Shown here in pieces: positions 15,745 through 25,186 of a stretch of DNA of 50,553 bases. The first letter of the stretch is position 1. Every line of letters begins with the position of its first letter. This stretch comes from an uncultured Myxococcales bacterium (lineage in GTDB: Bacteria; Myxococcota_A; Bradymonadia; UBA7976; VGTA01), in the NCBI GenBank assembly GCA_937146725.1, contig CAKZRU010000109.1, positions 1-50,553 on the forward strand. Reading direction: 5' to 3'. A program made the position numbers and the translations under genes. Under the pieces are notes generated by a model that was given only the letters and a program-made list of their open reading frames with translations, did no database searches and was not told where the DNA came from.

Positions 15745-16791
15745 TTAGCTTTCGTTTGCTTCATTCGCTAGGATTCGATTAATCCCATTGGCTTCTAAAA
15801 TCGCTTGCTCAAGGGTGAGGAAAACTTCCATATTTTCAACCAAATAGTTCTTGGCATTTTCACGACCTTGTCCCATACGATCTCCTTGGTAAGAGTACCA
15901 GGCACCACTCTTGTCAACTAGGCCTAAGGAAACAGCGATATCAAGAATTTCACCCGCTTTATTTACGCCTGCACCGTACATGATTTCAAACTCAGACTCA
16001 CGGAATGGAGGAGCAACCTTGTTCTTAACAACCTTGGCACGAGTACGATTCCCTTGTACCACATCACCAGACTTGATCGCGCCAATACGACGGATATCAA
16101 TGCGCTGTGAAGCATAGAACTTAAGTGCATTACCACCGGTTGTTGTCTCGGGGTTACCAAACATGACCCCAATCTTCATGCGGATTTGGTTGATGAAGAA
16201 GACTGTCGTTTTACTTTGATTGATATGACTCGTCATCTTACGTAAAGCTTGGCTCATTAAACGAGCTTGTAGGCCGACGTGGCTATCGCCCATATTGCCG
16301 TCAATTTCATTCTTAGGTGTGAGCGCCGCTACCGAGTCAATGACAAGTAGATCAATCGCACCAGAACGAACCAAAGTTTCAGCGATTTCAAGTGCTTCTT
16401 CACCATTATTAGGCTGAGAAATCAGTAAGTCTTCCGTATTTACACCCAGCTTACGAGCATAGTCCACATCCAAAGCATGTTCAGCATCAATAAAGGCAGC
16501 GATTCCACCTAGTTTTTGAGCTTCAGCAATCGCATGCAAGGTCAGTGTGGTTTTACCTGAACTTTCAGGGCCATAGATTTCAATAATACGGCCACGAGGA
16601 TAACCTCCGACCCCTAGAGCAATATCAAGACCGATGCTGCCGGATGGAATGACAGGTACATCACCATGTAGGTTTTCATCAGAGCCCAAGCGCATGATTG
16701 ATCCAGCGCCAAATTGTTTTTGAATGGCATTCAGAGCGCTGGCAATCGCCTTCTCTTTGTTACTTTGGTTATTGTCTGACTTTTTGCTCAT
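15745..16791 (-). CDS. recA: Recombinase A
   Basis: Strand-exchange ATPase of homologous recombination and coprotease of the SOS response. It is nearly textbook: Walker [10 protein letters not shown] (74-82), FIDAEHALD, Walker [11 protein letters not shown], the L1/L2 region [25 protein letters not shown] split over residues about 195-220, and [11 protein letters not shown]. Length 348 is normal. AGGAGAATATA precedes the ATG. It is the third gene of cinA-thpR-recA, with 24 bases to the gene upstream. No typical LexA box was recognised before cinA or recA. Confidence 0.98.
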   Translation of the reverse strand: MSKKSDNNQSNKEKAIASALNAIQKQFGAGSIMRLGSDENLHGDVPVIPSGSIGLDIALGVGGYPRGRIIEIYGPESSGKTTLTLHAIAEAQKLGGIAAFIDAEHALDVDYARKLGVNTEDLLISQPNNGEEALEIAETLVRSGAIDLLVIDSVAALTPKNEIDGNMGDSHVGLQARLMSQALRKMTSHINQSKTTVFFINQIRMKIGVMFGNPETTTGGNALKFYASQRIDIRRIGAIKSGDVVQGNRTRAKVVKNKVAPPFRESEFEIMYGAGVNKAGEILDIAVSLGLVDKSGAWYSYQGDRMGQGRENAKNYLVENMEVFLTLEQAILEANGINRILANEANES

Positions 16792-16815
16792 TATATTCTC
16801 CTAAAGAGCTAAAGG

Positions 16816-17670
16816 TTAAGATGATTTTTTACGGCGTTTATGTCGTGATTTAGATTTAGAATGATGATTTTGTAAAGGGCTAACTTGATGCGCTTGGCTT
16901 TCTTTAATCCGTGCCTCTAATTGATTAAAAATACTCAAATCTTTTCCCTCTAAAGGATAAGATAAACGAATTTTCTTAGTTTTAGAGTTGTGAAATAAAT
17001 CTGCATCTCTTTCTGCAATGTCAATGTCTTCGTCAACAAGTTCTGGGGTTTCAAGTGGGAGTGAATAACTCCATACACTTTGATAACCTTTTATGGGAAT
17101 AAAATGTGACGGCCGTTTTTGTAAATGTAGATCATTCACCCAAGATGAAACACTGAACCTTTGATCATATCCATCTGACTTATATGAAGAAATTTGCCCA
17201 CAGAGCAAGTAACATTTTTCTTTAGATAATTTATTTTTTTGACTCTGTCCAAAAGGACTTGGGGTGAGTGCTGTAGGCACTAACTGAGCTAGTTTTTGTT
17301 TTAGATCAGTGGCCAACATTGAAAATGCTCCCACACGGTCTTTAAACTCAAGCCATAGGTAGGCACTTTTCTTTTGCTCGGGTTGCGCGACTTGAAATTG
17401 TGAAGCTTGCAAACGCATAGAAGCATGATTCTTCACACCTTGAAATAGTGCTTGGCATAATAAGGGCTCGAGACTTTCGGGTAAAATACCTAGATCTAAT
17501 ACGGCTATATTTAAAGCACTTGAGCCCAAAGGAGAAAAGGCAGCGTCTTGTTCGCTAAACTCTCTGACTTGCTTAGAAATCGAGACATGGGCCCGTGGGC
17601 TTAATGGTGTAGTCACAATATAATGTGACCATCCAGGTGAAATAAGTGGCGAAGCCTGAGTTTTTTTCAT
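16816..17670 (-). CDS. Divergent ThpR/LigT-like protein, catalytic motifs lost
   Basis: The place between cinA and recA is that of thpR (RNA 2',3'-cyclic phosphodiesterase, 2H family) in many bacteria. The fold can be followed: ALNIAVLDLG fits the position of the first LHLTLKFLG strand, and LWLEFKDRVGAFSMLATDLKQKL fits the RVLWLG..L..L helix. However, the first HxT reads NIA and no second HxT is visible. The protein is longer than usual (284 residues) because of a C-terminal acidic segment and a basic tail, KSKSRHKRRKKSS. Phosphodiesterase activity is therefore unlikely; nucleic-acid binding is possible. GGGAGAGCATA precedes the ATG, and the spacing to cinA is 14 bases. Confidence 0.5.
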   Translation of the reverse strand: MKKTQASPLISPGWSHYIVTTPLSPRAHVSISKQVREFSEQDAAFSPLGSSALNIAVLDLGILPESLEPLLCQALFQGVKNHASMRLQASQFQVAQPEQKKSAYLWLEFKDRVGAFSMLATDLKQKLAQLVPTALTPSPFGQSQKNKLSKEKCYLLCGQISSYKSDGYDQRFSVSSWVNDLHLQKRPSHFIPIKGYQSVWSYSLPLETPELVDEDIDIAERDADLFHNSKTKKIRLSYPLEGKDLSIFNQLEARIKESQAHQVSPLQNHHSKSKSRHKRRKKSS

Positions 17671-17684
17671 TATGCTCTCCCGTT

Positions 17685-18986
17685 TTAAGCTTCTAAGAGC
17701 TTTAAAAGATGAAACTGAGCAAATGCAAGAGCTTTAGCTTGAATATCTGCTCGATCACCCAAAAACAGTTTTCGCTTTACAATCAGTTGTGTTGCTGAAG
17801 CCCAAGCAAAGCAAACTGTACCTACCGGCTTTTCTACAGTTCCACCGCCGGGTCCTGCAATGCCTGTGACTGAGACTGCCCAATCAACTTCTAGTGCGTC
17901 TCTTGCACCAAGCGCCATATATTTAGCACACTCCTCACTTACGGCCCCATGCTGCATCAAGACAGCTTCGGGTACCTTCAGTTGCTTTTGTTTTACGTCG
18001 TTTGAGTAGGAAATAATACTGCCCCAAAAAACTGCCGAAGCCCCTGATACTTGAGTGATTGATGCGCTGAGAGCGCCACCGGTACAGCTTTCGGCAAAGC
18101 CAAAGCGCAGTTGAGCTTCCTTTGCTGTTTTAATCAACTGCTCATTAAGAGAAAGATCTTGGTCATTGAGATAATGCATGCCCGCTACCCGCTTAATTTT
18201 AGGTAAAGCATCTTCAAGCGTATGCAAATCTGTACTTTTCAGTTTAACTCGATGCTCTCCGCCTAAAGATTGATAGGCAACATGAACAGATGGACTTAAG
18301 TTTAAAGCATCAATCTTTTCCGAAATCAGAGATTCTCCGATTTGAGCAACTCTCAGTACACGATGGTGAAACTTTTTTTGAGGACTGTGGGATTCTTTGA
18401 GCCATGTTTTAACATAGGTATTCATGGCCCATTTGAACTCTTTAGGAACGCCTGGTAAAGCAAACAAGGTACATTCTTTGATCTTCATTTTAATAATTGG
18501 TGCTGTACCCAAGCCATTTTGAAGTTGTTCAGCACCTTCAGGACAGCGAGCTTGCCGACGATTAGAATGTTCTGCCCGAATAAGTTGAGGAAATCTAGAT
18601 AAGATTTCTTGCCATGTCGCTTCAATCATGGGTGCTTGGACACCAGCGACTTGAGCGATTACATCTAAAGTAAGATCATCTTGAGTAGGACCCAAGCCAC
18701 CGGTCATCACGCAAAGAGAGGCCCGAGTAACAATCTCATCAAGAACTGCTCGCAACTCTTCAATGTCATCACCAACTGTGGTAAAACGACTTATTCTTAT
18801 ACCGAGCTCTTTGAATTGCTGAGCAATCAATTGACTATGCTCATCTCGCCACTGTCCTTCGATTAATTCATCACCTGTGATGAGGATTTCTACTCGAAAG
18901 TCACTTGACTTAGACTGTGTATCCGAGTCAGTGGGCAGATCGGAAACCTTTTCAACTGAGTGAGTGTCAACTGAAGACTTAGCCAT
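17685..18986 (-). CDS. cinA: CinA: NMN deamidase / competence-damage protein
   Basis: Two-domain CinA. The N-terminal molybdopterin-binding-like domain (COG1058) has ILITGDELIEGQWRDEHSQ and MTGGLGPTQDDLT, linked to NAD metabolite or ADP-ribose pyrophosphatase activity. The C-terminal PncC domain has AESCTGGALSASITQVSGAS and VTGIAGPGGGTVEKPVGTV, which deamidates nicotinamide mononucleotide. A polar 30-residue extension precedes the first domain. Length 433 is normal. AAGGGATAACAAT precedes the ATG. It heads the operon cinA-thpR-recA, a common order that ties it to recombination and competence by position. Confidence 0.95.
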   Translation of the reverse strand: MAKSSVDTHSVEKVSDLPTDSDTQSKSSDFRVEILITGDELIEGQWRDEHSQLIAQQFKELGIRISRFTTVGDDIEELRAVLDEIVTRASLCVMTGGLGPTQDDLTLDVIAQVAGVQAPMIEATWQEILSRFPQLIRAEHSNRRQARCPEGAEQLQNGLGTAPIIKMKIKECTLFALPGVPKEFKWAMNTYVKTWLKESHSPQKKFHHRVLRVAQIGESLISEKIDALNLSPSVHVAYQSLGGEHRVKLKSTDLHTLEDALPKIKRVAGMHYLNDQDLSLNEQLIKTAKEAQLRFGFAESCTGGALSASITQVSGASAVFWGSIISYSNDVKQKQLKVPEAVLMQHGAVSEECAKYMALGARDALEVDWAVSVTGIAGPGGGTVEKPVGTVCFAWASATQLIVKRKLFLGDRADIQAKALAFAQFHLLKLLEA

Positions 18987-19105
18987 ATTGTTATCCCTTA
19001 GTTTCTGAATAGCAGATAGAGCGTTTAAGATGCAGATCGTTTCATAACTTATTGAAGATGTCTACAGCAACCCAAGCAAACTTTTGATAGTATGTGGAGT
19101 GCATG

Positions 19106-22100
19106 ATGAACTTGCAAGAACACATTGGACAATACCTGTTTTTAAAGCAACTTGAACAACAAGAGCGTTATGAGCTTTTTGTTGCGACAGAAAAACCTAA
19201 GGAATTCGCCAAGAACAAAACTGCAGTACCCGCACTTGAGCAGATCGAAATCTTAGAGGTTTTGTGTACTGCACGAAGCGATCAAAAATTAGGTCCAGAG
19301 GCACTTGAGCAAAGTCTCAAAGAGATTTGGGGCGATGACGAATACGCACATTTACAGGGATGGCAGAGAGTTCAAAATATTGATTTACAAGATCGAATAA
19401 ACTCTCAATTTCAACCACTTTACAGGCGTGTGTTTAATCAAAAGGTGAGCTTGAATATGCTGATGAAGGTCATGCGTCAAAAAAACCGACGCTTTCCTTT
19501 ACCACAAGCATTAAGACTGGCAGAATTCTCTTTGCAAAGCGCTACAAGCCTTGTTCGTCTCAAGCCTAAAACTTTGAACACGATTGGTGACTTGGTTCAT
19601 GTAGGTTTTCAGGGTAAACTAAGTATTAATGACCATAGCATTAATCAGATTGTACTTGGTCATCTTGAGCCATCTCCAAATGATGACCAAGCAACCTCAC
19701 TACTAAGCGTTGTTCAACTTTTAACAGCTCTAACCTGTGATGTTCACTTAAGTAATCACAAGCTATCCACCTCAGCGCAGCAACTTGAGCAGGCCTTAGA
19801 TGAGCGTTTTCAAGGCCCACCGAGCTTAAAAGAAACTTTGAAAACGATTGTTAGTGACTGCTTAACCCTTAGTAAAAAAGGACATGAAGATATAGAGGTC
19901 GTGCAAACCTTAGAGCTAGCATATTCACGACTTACCGCAGCAATTGAGAAGCATTCGTTGGATTGCCCAGATGTACTGATTGAGACTTTTTTAAATAGCG
20001 TTTATCCCTTTGAAAGCGCTCAAGCAAAGCAAGAGATTCAAAAATACCGTCAACGGGCCTTAGAAGTCTTTTCTCCCACAAACCAACGACTAAAGTTAGC
20101 TAGCTTAGATGACTTTTTGGGAGATGATGATCATACCCAAACAACGCTTTCAGTGGTTCCTAAACCCTCGCAAGTACTCGCTAAAGTTGAACAGTATGAT
20201 GCTTTATCAACCGATAGTGACAGTGGGTCAAGCGAAGATTTTTCAGTGGATGATGAGGCAACGGGCTTAGTCGTTCATTTACATAAAGATACGCAAGAGC
20301 CAATGATTTCCATAGAAGCATCTGTCGATGCGCCAAGTGATCAAGATGAGCGTTTGGTTATAGATGAAGTCAATGCAGAGCAATCCCAAATTGCACCGAC
20401 AGAAATGGCTACTGAAGCAAATGAATCAGTGGCTTCCAACCAAGTCAATTCTTTTGTGATTGAGCCATCAAAAGAGATCGAACAAGAGTCGAAAGTCGAG
20501 TCGAAAGCAGAGTCGACAGCAGAGTCGACAGGAACTCATCAACCAGATAGGCAAACAGAGCGAGGCCTTTTACCACCTAGACCTTCGGATATACATTCGA
20601 TCGAAGCTCAAGTTCGTCGTGAAAGAGGACGCCAATTAAATACGATTGATCTGATTGCCACTCATGATGACTTTGATTCAATCGATATAACCGGAGCTCA
20701 AGCAAATGAGTTGCGAGCGATCATTAAAGAAGAAACAAAGGCGGAACAAAAAAATCTTGTTTCAAGTACTGCTGTCAATCCCTCAGGTTTTGCAGGTTCA
20801 TTTAAATACCCAGAAAATTATGTAACTCAGTCAAGCCATGACTCTACTCAAGTTGAGCCACAAGCTAGTCAAGATCAGAGTTCTCGGGTAGTGCATGCTC
20901 AAACTATGTCGGAGCAGGCCGTTGGACATAGTGGTTCGAAACCAAGTCAGGCAGCGAAGTCTGCTCAACCTGATCCGGCTTTTTATGAGCCCATTGCACC
21001 AAGCCATAAAGGTTCAAAAACCTCACCTTTGCTATTAGCTGGACTCTTAGCAATTGTGACAGCAGTTCTTTCAAACTATTTAGCTGCTTATTTAACAAGA
21101 CCAGAGCCTGCTCAAAAACAAACGATAGTTACGCAGAAGAAGTCAGAAAGTAAAAAGCAAAAAAAGGTTTCGGAGATAAAGGGCAAGCAGGCCAAAAATA
21201 CAGTCCAAGACGAGTCATTAGAGGCAGACAACCGAACTATACTACTTAAGACCCTTAATGTTGAACCAAGCTTAATTTGGCTACCCCAGCAATTTAGGAC
21301 TTTAACACGGTTGGATGACTTGAAATCATTAAAGCTTGCGGATAATGAGATGATCATGTTGTGGGCTAAGAATTATCTTCCTCTGCAGGTCGCTTGGTCG
21401 GATTTAAAGATAACAACAGAAACGAAACTCACAGCGCCTAAACAAGATGCTCAAGCTCAGCAAATAAACTCCAAGACTGAGTTAAGCTATGCAAAGAATA
21501 TGATCACACTCATGCCAGGCTCTGTACCTTATTTGGACTTTAAGTTAAAAGTAGGTCCTAATCCAAAAAAGGTAAACTTATTGCTCAATGGAGAGATACA
21601 AGATCAGTCTAGTGCACTCAAATTACCTATGGGGATCACCAATGTAATCAAAGTCCAAAGATCTGGATTTCAGAATCATTGGATCTATCTAAAAGCACAT
21701 CCAAACGCTCTTAAAAAGCAATCGATCTTTTTAAAAAGTACCAAAAGAGCAAAGTCTGAAATTACGTTAAGATCAAGTATAGGAAGCGCTAAACTCACTC
21801 AGATTGACTTGGGTGTTGAAAAAGCAAAAACAAAAGAGCTTGGTCAGGGCTTAGGCCGCACTAAATACAAAAAAGGTCAATCGCTTAGTTTCAAGGCTGA
21901 ACATCCTGGCATGACCTCAGCGATGTGGTATTTTAAAGCGACAGATAGTGAGCTTACTCATGCCTACACTATTCGTCTTGATCCTATGCAAAAAGGATAT
22001 GGCGAACTTAAGTTTAGCAGTGGATATGGTTTAGAGATGATGCTGCGTAAAATACAGAAGTCGGAATCAACTCAAAGTAAAACCACAAGTAAAACCACAA

Positions 22101-22354
22101 GCGAAACCACAGCCACACAGTTAAATAAAAAATATAAACTTCCACAAAGCCTTGAGCTTGAAGCAGGAGATTACTCTGTGGAGATTTATGACCCTAAAGC
22201 TCAAGTATCATACAGTTTTACAAGTACTGTTTATGCGAAACAAAGTACCCAATGGAAACTGAAAAAAGAAAAATATAAAGATAAAACCAAGGGCTATACT
22301 TGGAAAACAGATTTTGTTCGCTTCAAAGCCTATCGTCCATCAAAAAAGAAATAA
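19106..22354 (+). CDS. Large membrane protein with a degenerate protein-kinase-like N-terminus
   Basis: The start IGQYLFLKQLEQQERYELFV (residues 7-26) has the rhythm of a bacterial Ser/Thr kinase N-lobe (IGRYRLLxxLGxGG...), but it has no Gly loop, no VAIK lysine, no HRD and no DFG. The segment PPSLKETLKTIVSDCLTLS followed by helices recalls the C-lobe end. After an acidic, repeat-bearing linker (four 12-bp units at 20486-20533) comes one membrane helix (LLLAGLLAIVTAVLSNYLAAYL, about 643-664) and a basic, probably periplasmic domain of about 400 residues with beta-rich stretches (SGYGLEMMLRK, GDYSVEIYDP). ATG 19106 is chosen because GGAG ends 6 bases before it. Role: perhaps a scaffold or sensor. 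The kinase relation is tentative. Confidence 0.6.
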   Translation: MNLQEHIGQYLFLKQLEQQERYELFVATEKPKEFAKNKTAVPALEQIEILEVLCTARSDQKLGPEALEQSLKEIWGDDEYAHLQGWQRVQNIDLQDRINSQFQPLYRRVFNQKVSLNMLMKVMRQKNRRFPLPQALRLAEFSLQSATSLVRLKPKTLNTIGDLVHVGFQGKLSINDHSINQIVLGHLEPSPNDDQATSLLSVVQLLTALTCDVHLSNHKLSTSAQQLEQALDERFQGPPSLKETLKTIVSDCLTLSKKGHEDIEVVQTLELAYSRLTAAIEKHSLDCPDVLIETFLNSVYPFESAQAKQEIQKYRQRALEVFSPTNQRLKLASLDDFLGDDDHTQTTLSVVPKPSQVLAKVEQYDALSTDSDSGSSEDFSVDDEATGLVVHLHKDTQEPMISIEASVDAPSDQDERLVIDEVNAEQSQIAPTEMATEANESVASNQVNSFVIEPSKEIEQESKVESKAESTAESTGTHQPDRQTERGLLPPRPSDIHSIEAQVRRERGRQLNTIDLIATHDDFDSIDITGAQANELRAIIKEETKAEQKNLVSSTAVNPSGFAGSFKYPENYVTQSSHDSTQVEPQASQDQSSRVVHAQTMSEQAVGHSGSKPSQAAKSAQPDPAFYEPIAPSHKGSKTSPLLLAGLLAIVTAVLSNYLAAYLTRPEPAQKQTIVTQKKSESKKQKKVSEIKGKQAKNTVQDESLEADNRTILLKTLNVEPSLIWLPQQFRTLTRLDDLKSLKLADNEMIMLWAKNYLPLQVAWSDLKITTETKLTAPKQDAQAQQINSKTELSYAKNMITLMPGSVPYLDFKLKVGPNPKKVNLLLNGEIQDQSSALKLPMGITNVIKVQRSGFQNHWIYLKAHPNALKKQSIFLKSTKRAKSEITLRSSIGSAKLTQIDLGVEKAKTKELGQGLGRTKYKKGQSLSFKAEHPGMTSAMWYFKATDSELTHAYTIRLDPMQKGYGELKFSSGYGLEMMLRKIQKSESTQSKTTSKTTSETTATQLNKKYKLPQSLELEAGDYSVEIYDPKAQVSYSFTSTVYAKQSTQWKLKKEKYKDKTKGYTWKTDFVRFKAYRPSKKK

Positions 22355-22423
22355 GAGTTTTTCGCTTGATCAGCAGGCATATAACCCGACCAACCACTTT
22401 TTGGAAAGTTTAGAGAATCCGTA

Positions 22424-23224
22424 GTGTCAGACCATAATACAAAAAAGAAACTCTTAGTAAGTAATGATGATGGCTATGAATCATATTTTTTGCGCCATTT
22501 AGTTAATGCCTTGGTTAAGGATTTTGATGTTTATGTGGTTGCTCCACTTGCTGAACAAAGTTGGGTAGGACGTGCGATGAGTCGTAGTGGTGTATTACAA
22601 GCTAGACCACTACAAGATTGGCCTTGTCCTGCATGGGCTGTGAGCGGTCGACCCGCTGACTGTGTGAATATTGGATTAAATCACTTAATGCCTGAGCGGC
22701 CTGATGCTGTCGTAAGTGGGATTAACTTGGGATTTAATGTAAGCTTACCCTTGACCTTAAGCTCAGGCACTGTAGCGGCGGCTACTGAAGGCGCTTTAGC
22801 GGGTTTACCGGCCTTGGCCTTTTCTTTAGCCATTCCTCGTGAGGAGTTTATGTCCGTCAGTAAGGCTCGAGGTCAGCGAGATGAAGCCGGTAATCGCTTG
22901 ACTCAAATCGCAGCCGAGCATGCTCGAAAAATGACTCTAAAGATCTTGGAGGAAGAACAGCAGCCCTATACAGTACATAATATCAACTTTCCTCCGTTGA
23001 TTACTGCTGATGCTCAATGTGTTGCAAGTACGATGACCATCGGCCAAATGCCAAGTTTATTTGCACCTTTAGAAGCAAGTCCTGAAGGATACCAACAATT
23101 CTCTTTTGCCTTTGCAACCGATTGGACACACACATACAAGCCTAGCCATGCAGATATTGAAGTTTTAAATCAAGGTAAGATTAGCCACACTACTTTACAG
23201 TGGGATCAGCTCTCTAAATCTTGA
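22424..23224 (+). CDS. surE: 5'-nucleotidase / survival protein SurE
   Basis: Metal-dependent phosphatase acting on nucleoside 5'- or 3'-monophosphates, cytoplasmic. The metal site VSNDDGYES (12-20, D15 D16) is at the N-terminus, followed by VYVVAPLAEQSWVGRAMS, AVSGRPADCVNIGL, DAVVSGINLGFNVSL and LSSGTVAAATEGALAGLPALAFSL, all SurE landmarks. Length 266. It begins with GTG (22424), since no ATG lies near the conserved N-terminus. The last 19 bases overlap the end of the convergent unknown gene. Confidence 0.93.
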   Translation: MSDHNTKKKLLVSNDDGYESYFLRHLVNALVKDFDVYVVAPLAEQSWVGRAMSRSGVLQARPLQDWPCPAWAVSGRPADCVNIGLNHLMPERPDAVVSGINLGFNVSLPLTLSSGTVAAATEGALAGLPALAFSLAIPREEFMSVSKARGQRDEAGNRLTQIAAEHARKMTLKILEEEQQPYTVHNINFPPLITADAQCVASTMTIGQMPSLFAPLEASPEGYQQFSFAFATDWTHTYKPSHADIEVLNQGKISHTTLQWDQLSKS

Positions 23225-24333
23225 GATAATAGACCAGCAATTAAGGGATGTTCTTCATGCTCAACTTTAAATGGAGCATATTTTCGGCGCGCTTTTTTTC
23301 CTAAATATTGCTCAATAAATAATTGAATGAGACCACACAGAGGAGCAAGATAGGCTTTTGAATTGTTAGAAGCTTGTTTTAATTGACCTTTAGGGACTGC
23401 AAATAAATCCTTCATGAGCTGAGCAAGTTCTCGAGATAATGGCTCAATGTAAGTTGCATCAGCATGAACTAAATCTGACCGTTTAGTACTTAGATGTAAT
23501 GCATCATAAAACGCATGAACCTTGTTATCTTCACTAACCGCTTCCGGTGAACTTGATTGATCCTTGCTAGTTTGGGCCTTGATAAACTGCGTCCCAATAA
23601 ACTTTGCCAGAGTGTAAGGACTGAGTAGAGCAATCGCAGGCGAGTTTTTAATCTGCTGAAGTTTTTTTGTATTTAAGCCTTTTTCAGAACTTAAGCTAAA
23701 CTGAAACCAAGCACTTGCTTTATTGGGCTTAGGTCGCCTCACAGAAAAGTCAATCGCCAATAATATATCCGCTTCCAATGGTGCCGACTTGAAGTTTAAG
23801 TCGGTAGCATAATGATTTAAAGCAAAGCATAGTGACTGCTCTGCAAAAAAGTCATTACGGGCTTGTTGAATACTTGCTGGGGCCCATTGAGGATCTGTTT
23901 TCATGTGTATAGTCAAGATGGTCATGGCCTTACACACACTTAAAAGTAGCTTGAGATCCTCAAGATCAAGCAAGTGCTTCTCAAAGGATTTAAAACCATG
24001 CCTCCATTGTAAGATAATCCAATAACGCTCCCAAAATGCAAGACGACTATAGGCGGAAAAACTTAAACCAATGTTTTGTAGAGCTAGACTTAAATGGACT
24101 CTTAACTCACTGATGATTTGAAGCCAGATCGAATGAAGACTTGGTTCGGTTATAAACAGACTCAAATGACCAAAGCTTTTACAGACAGCTTGTAACTCAT
24201 AACAACTTTCAAAGCCGGCTTTAAACCCTTTCACATCTTGTGTGTCTTGGGACAGGAGAGCCGGCAAACGGGCTAAATCAAACTCAAGCTGATGTAAAAC
24301 CTGTTTGAGGTTTTTCACACTTAATGTACTCAA
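23206..24333 (-). CDS. Unknown helical protein
   Basis: I do not recognise this family. The 375-residue product is rich in Leu, Ser and Gln and almost entirely helical in character, without signal peptide or membrane segment. The middle part has LEADILLAIDFSVRRPKP and WFQFSLSSEK, which look like a small sheet. The C-terminus carries a KKARRKY basic patch. No ATG lies near the start: the reading frame begins at TTG 24333 preceded by AGGACAAA, a reasonable ribosome binding site; GTG at 24318 is an alternative. It converges on surE with a 19-base overlap. No functional clue from neighbours. Confidence 0.6.
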   Translation of the reverse strand: MSTLSVKNLKQVLHQLEFDLARLPALLSQDTQDVKGFKAGFESCYELQAVCKSFGHLSLFITEPSLHSIWLQIISELRVHLSLALQNIGLSFSAYSRLAFWERYWIILQWRHGFKSFEKHLLDLEDLKLLLSVCKAMTILTIHMKTDPQWAPASIQQARNDFFAEQSLCFALNHYATDLNFKSAPLEADILLAIDFSVRRPKPNKASAWFQFSLSSEKGLNTKKLQQIKNSPAIALLSPYTLAKFIGTQFIKAQTSKDQSSSPEAVSEDNKVHAFYDALHLSTKRSDLVHADATYIEPLSRELAQLMKDLFAVPKGQLKQASNNSKAYLAPLCGLIQLFIEQYLGKKARRKYAPFKVEHEEHPLIAGLLSQDLES

Positions 24334-24492
24334 TTTGTCCTGTTTCTGGGTCTTTTCTTGATTGTTTTTAGAACTCGACTGTTACAGCCTCAGATGTCTT
24401 AAGAAACATGTACTTAAGCTGTAGACAGCCTGAATCTCAAGTTGACCAGTATTGCTTTGATGACTCTAAAGCTTAAGATTCAGAGAGAGAAC

Positions 24493-24960
24493 TTAAGAAT
24501 CAGAAGGGCGGTTGGTAAAGACTAGACGTCCTCGTAGACCAACCTTTTGAATCCCAATACGCTTGTTGATATTTAGAATCAGAGGAGATTGAGTTTGCGC
24601 TTTAATATCCTCAGAGCTAATCACTTCATCATCCTCATCAACGTTTAAAGCACGATAAACCATCAAAAGTATGGTGATTTCATCATCCTCACCAACGTTT
24701 AATGCAGCACTTTCCTCATCGCTGAGTTCAAGGTCATAATCTACATTCAACAGTGAAGGATCAACCAGAGTGAATGACAAATCCGGATCATCGAGTGACT
24801 GCATGTAGTGAAGGACTCGGTTACCACCTTCATCATGGAAAAGATGGTATGATTTACAGTGCTCATAGCCATCAAGTTTGATGAGCCCGTCTGGGAAGGT
24901 AATGACAGTTTCTGGATTATAGGTAATCACACCAAAGCGACTTGTGTTAAACTCTTTCAT
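24493..24960 (-). CDS. fliW: FliW-family protein (orphan)
   Basis: FliW binds flagellin and antagonises the RNA-binding regulator CsrA in flagellated bacteria. The family core is visible: SRFGVITYNPETVITFPDGL, MQSLDDPDLSFTLVDPSLL, YDLELSDEE and a C-terminal LILNINKRIGIQKV strand followed by a RPSDS end. The ATG at 24960 has the strong site AAGAGGAGCTGATC; the frame extends to a TTG at 25005. An internal duplication gives ALNVGEDDEI and ALNVDEDDEV with very similar DNA (24620-24654 and 24676-24708), making this region more acidic than in usual FliW. No csrA, flagellin or other flagellar gene is within the window, so its target is unclear. Confidence 0.8.
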   Translation of the reverse strand: MKEFNTSRFGVITYNPETVITFPDGLIKLDGYEHCKSYHLFHDEGGNRVLHYMQSLDDPDLSFTLVDPSLLNVDYDLELSDEESAALNVGEDDEITILLMVYRALNVDEDDEVISSEDIKAQTQSPLILNINKRIGIQKVGLRGRLVFTNRPSDS

Positions 24961-25186
24961 GATCAGCTCCTCTTCTTGAACAATATTGTTCAGTTGAGTC
25001 CTCAATAAATGACATTTGATGTCGAGGAATTTTTTACCGTGTAATTTGTCTCATACTTTTTAAGCTGACCGCAAGCAGGAAAATAACAAAATTATACATT
25101 CGTATTTGAGGTCATCTCAGTTGAGTTTAAAATCGCAAAAGGCGTGATGTGTAGAAAGAAAAACAAAGACTAAAACGAAACGCGTC

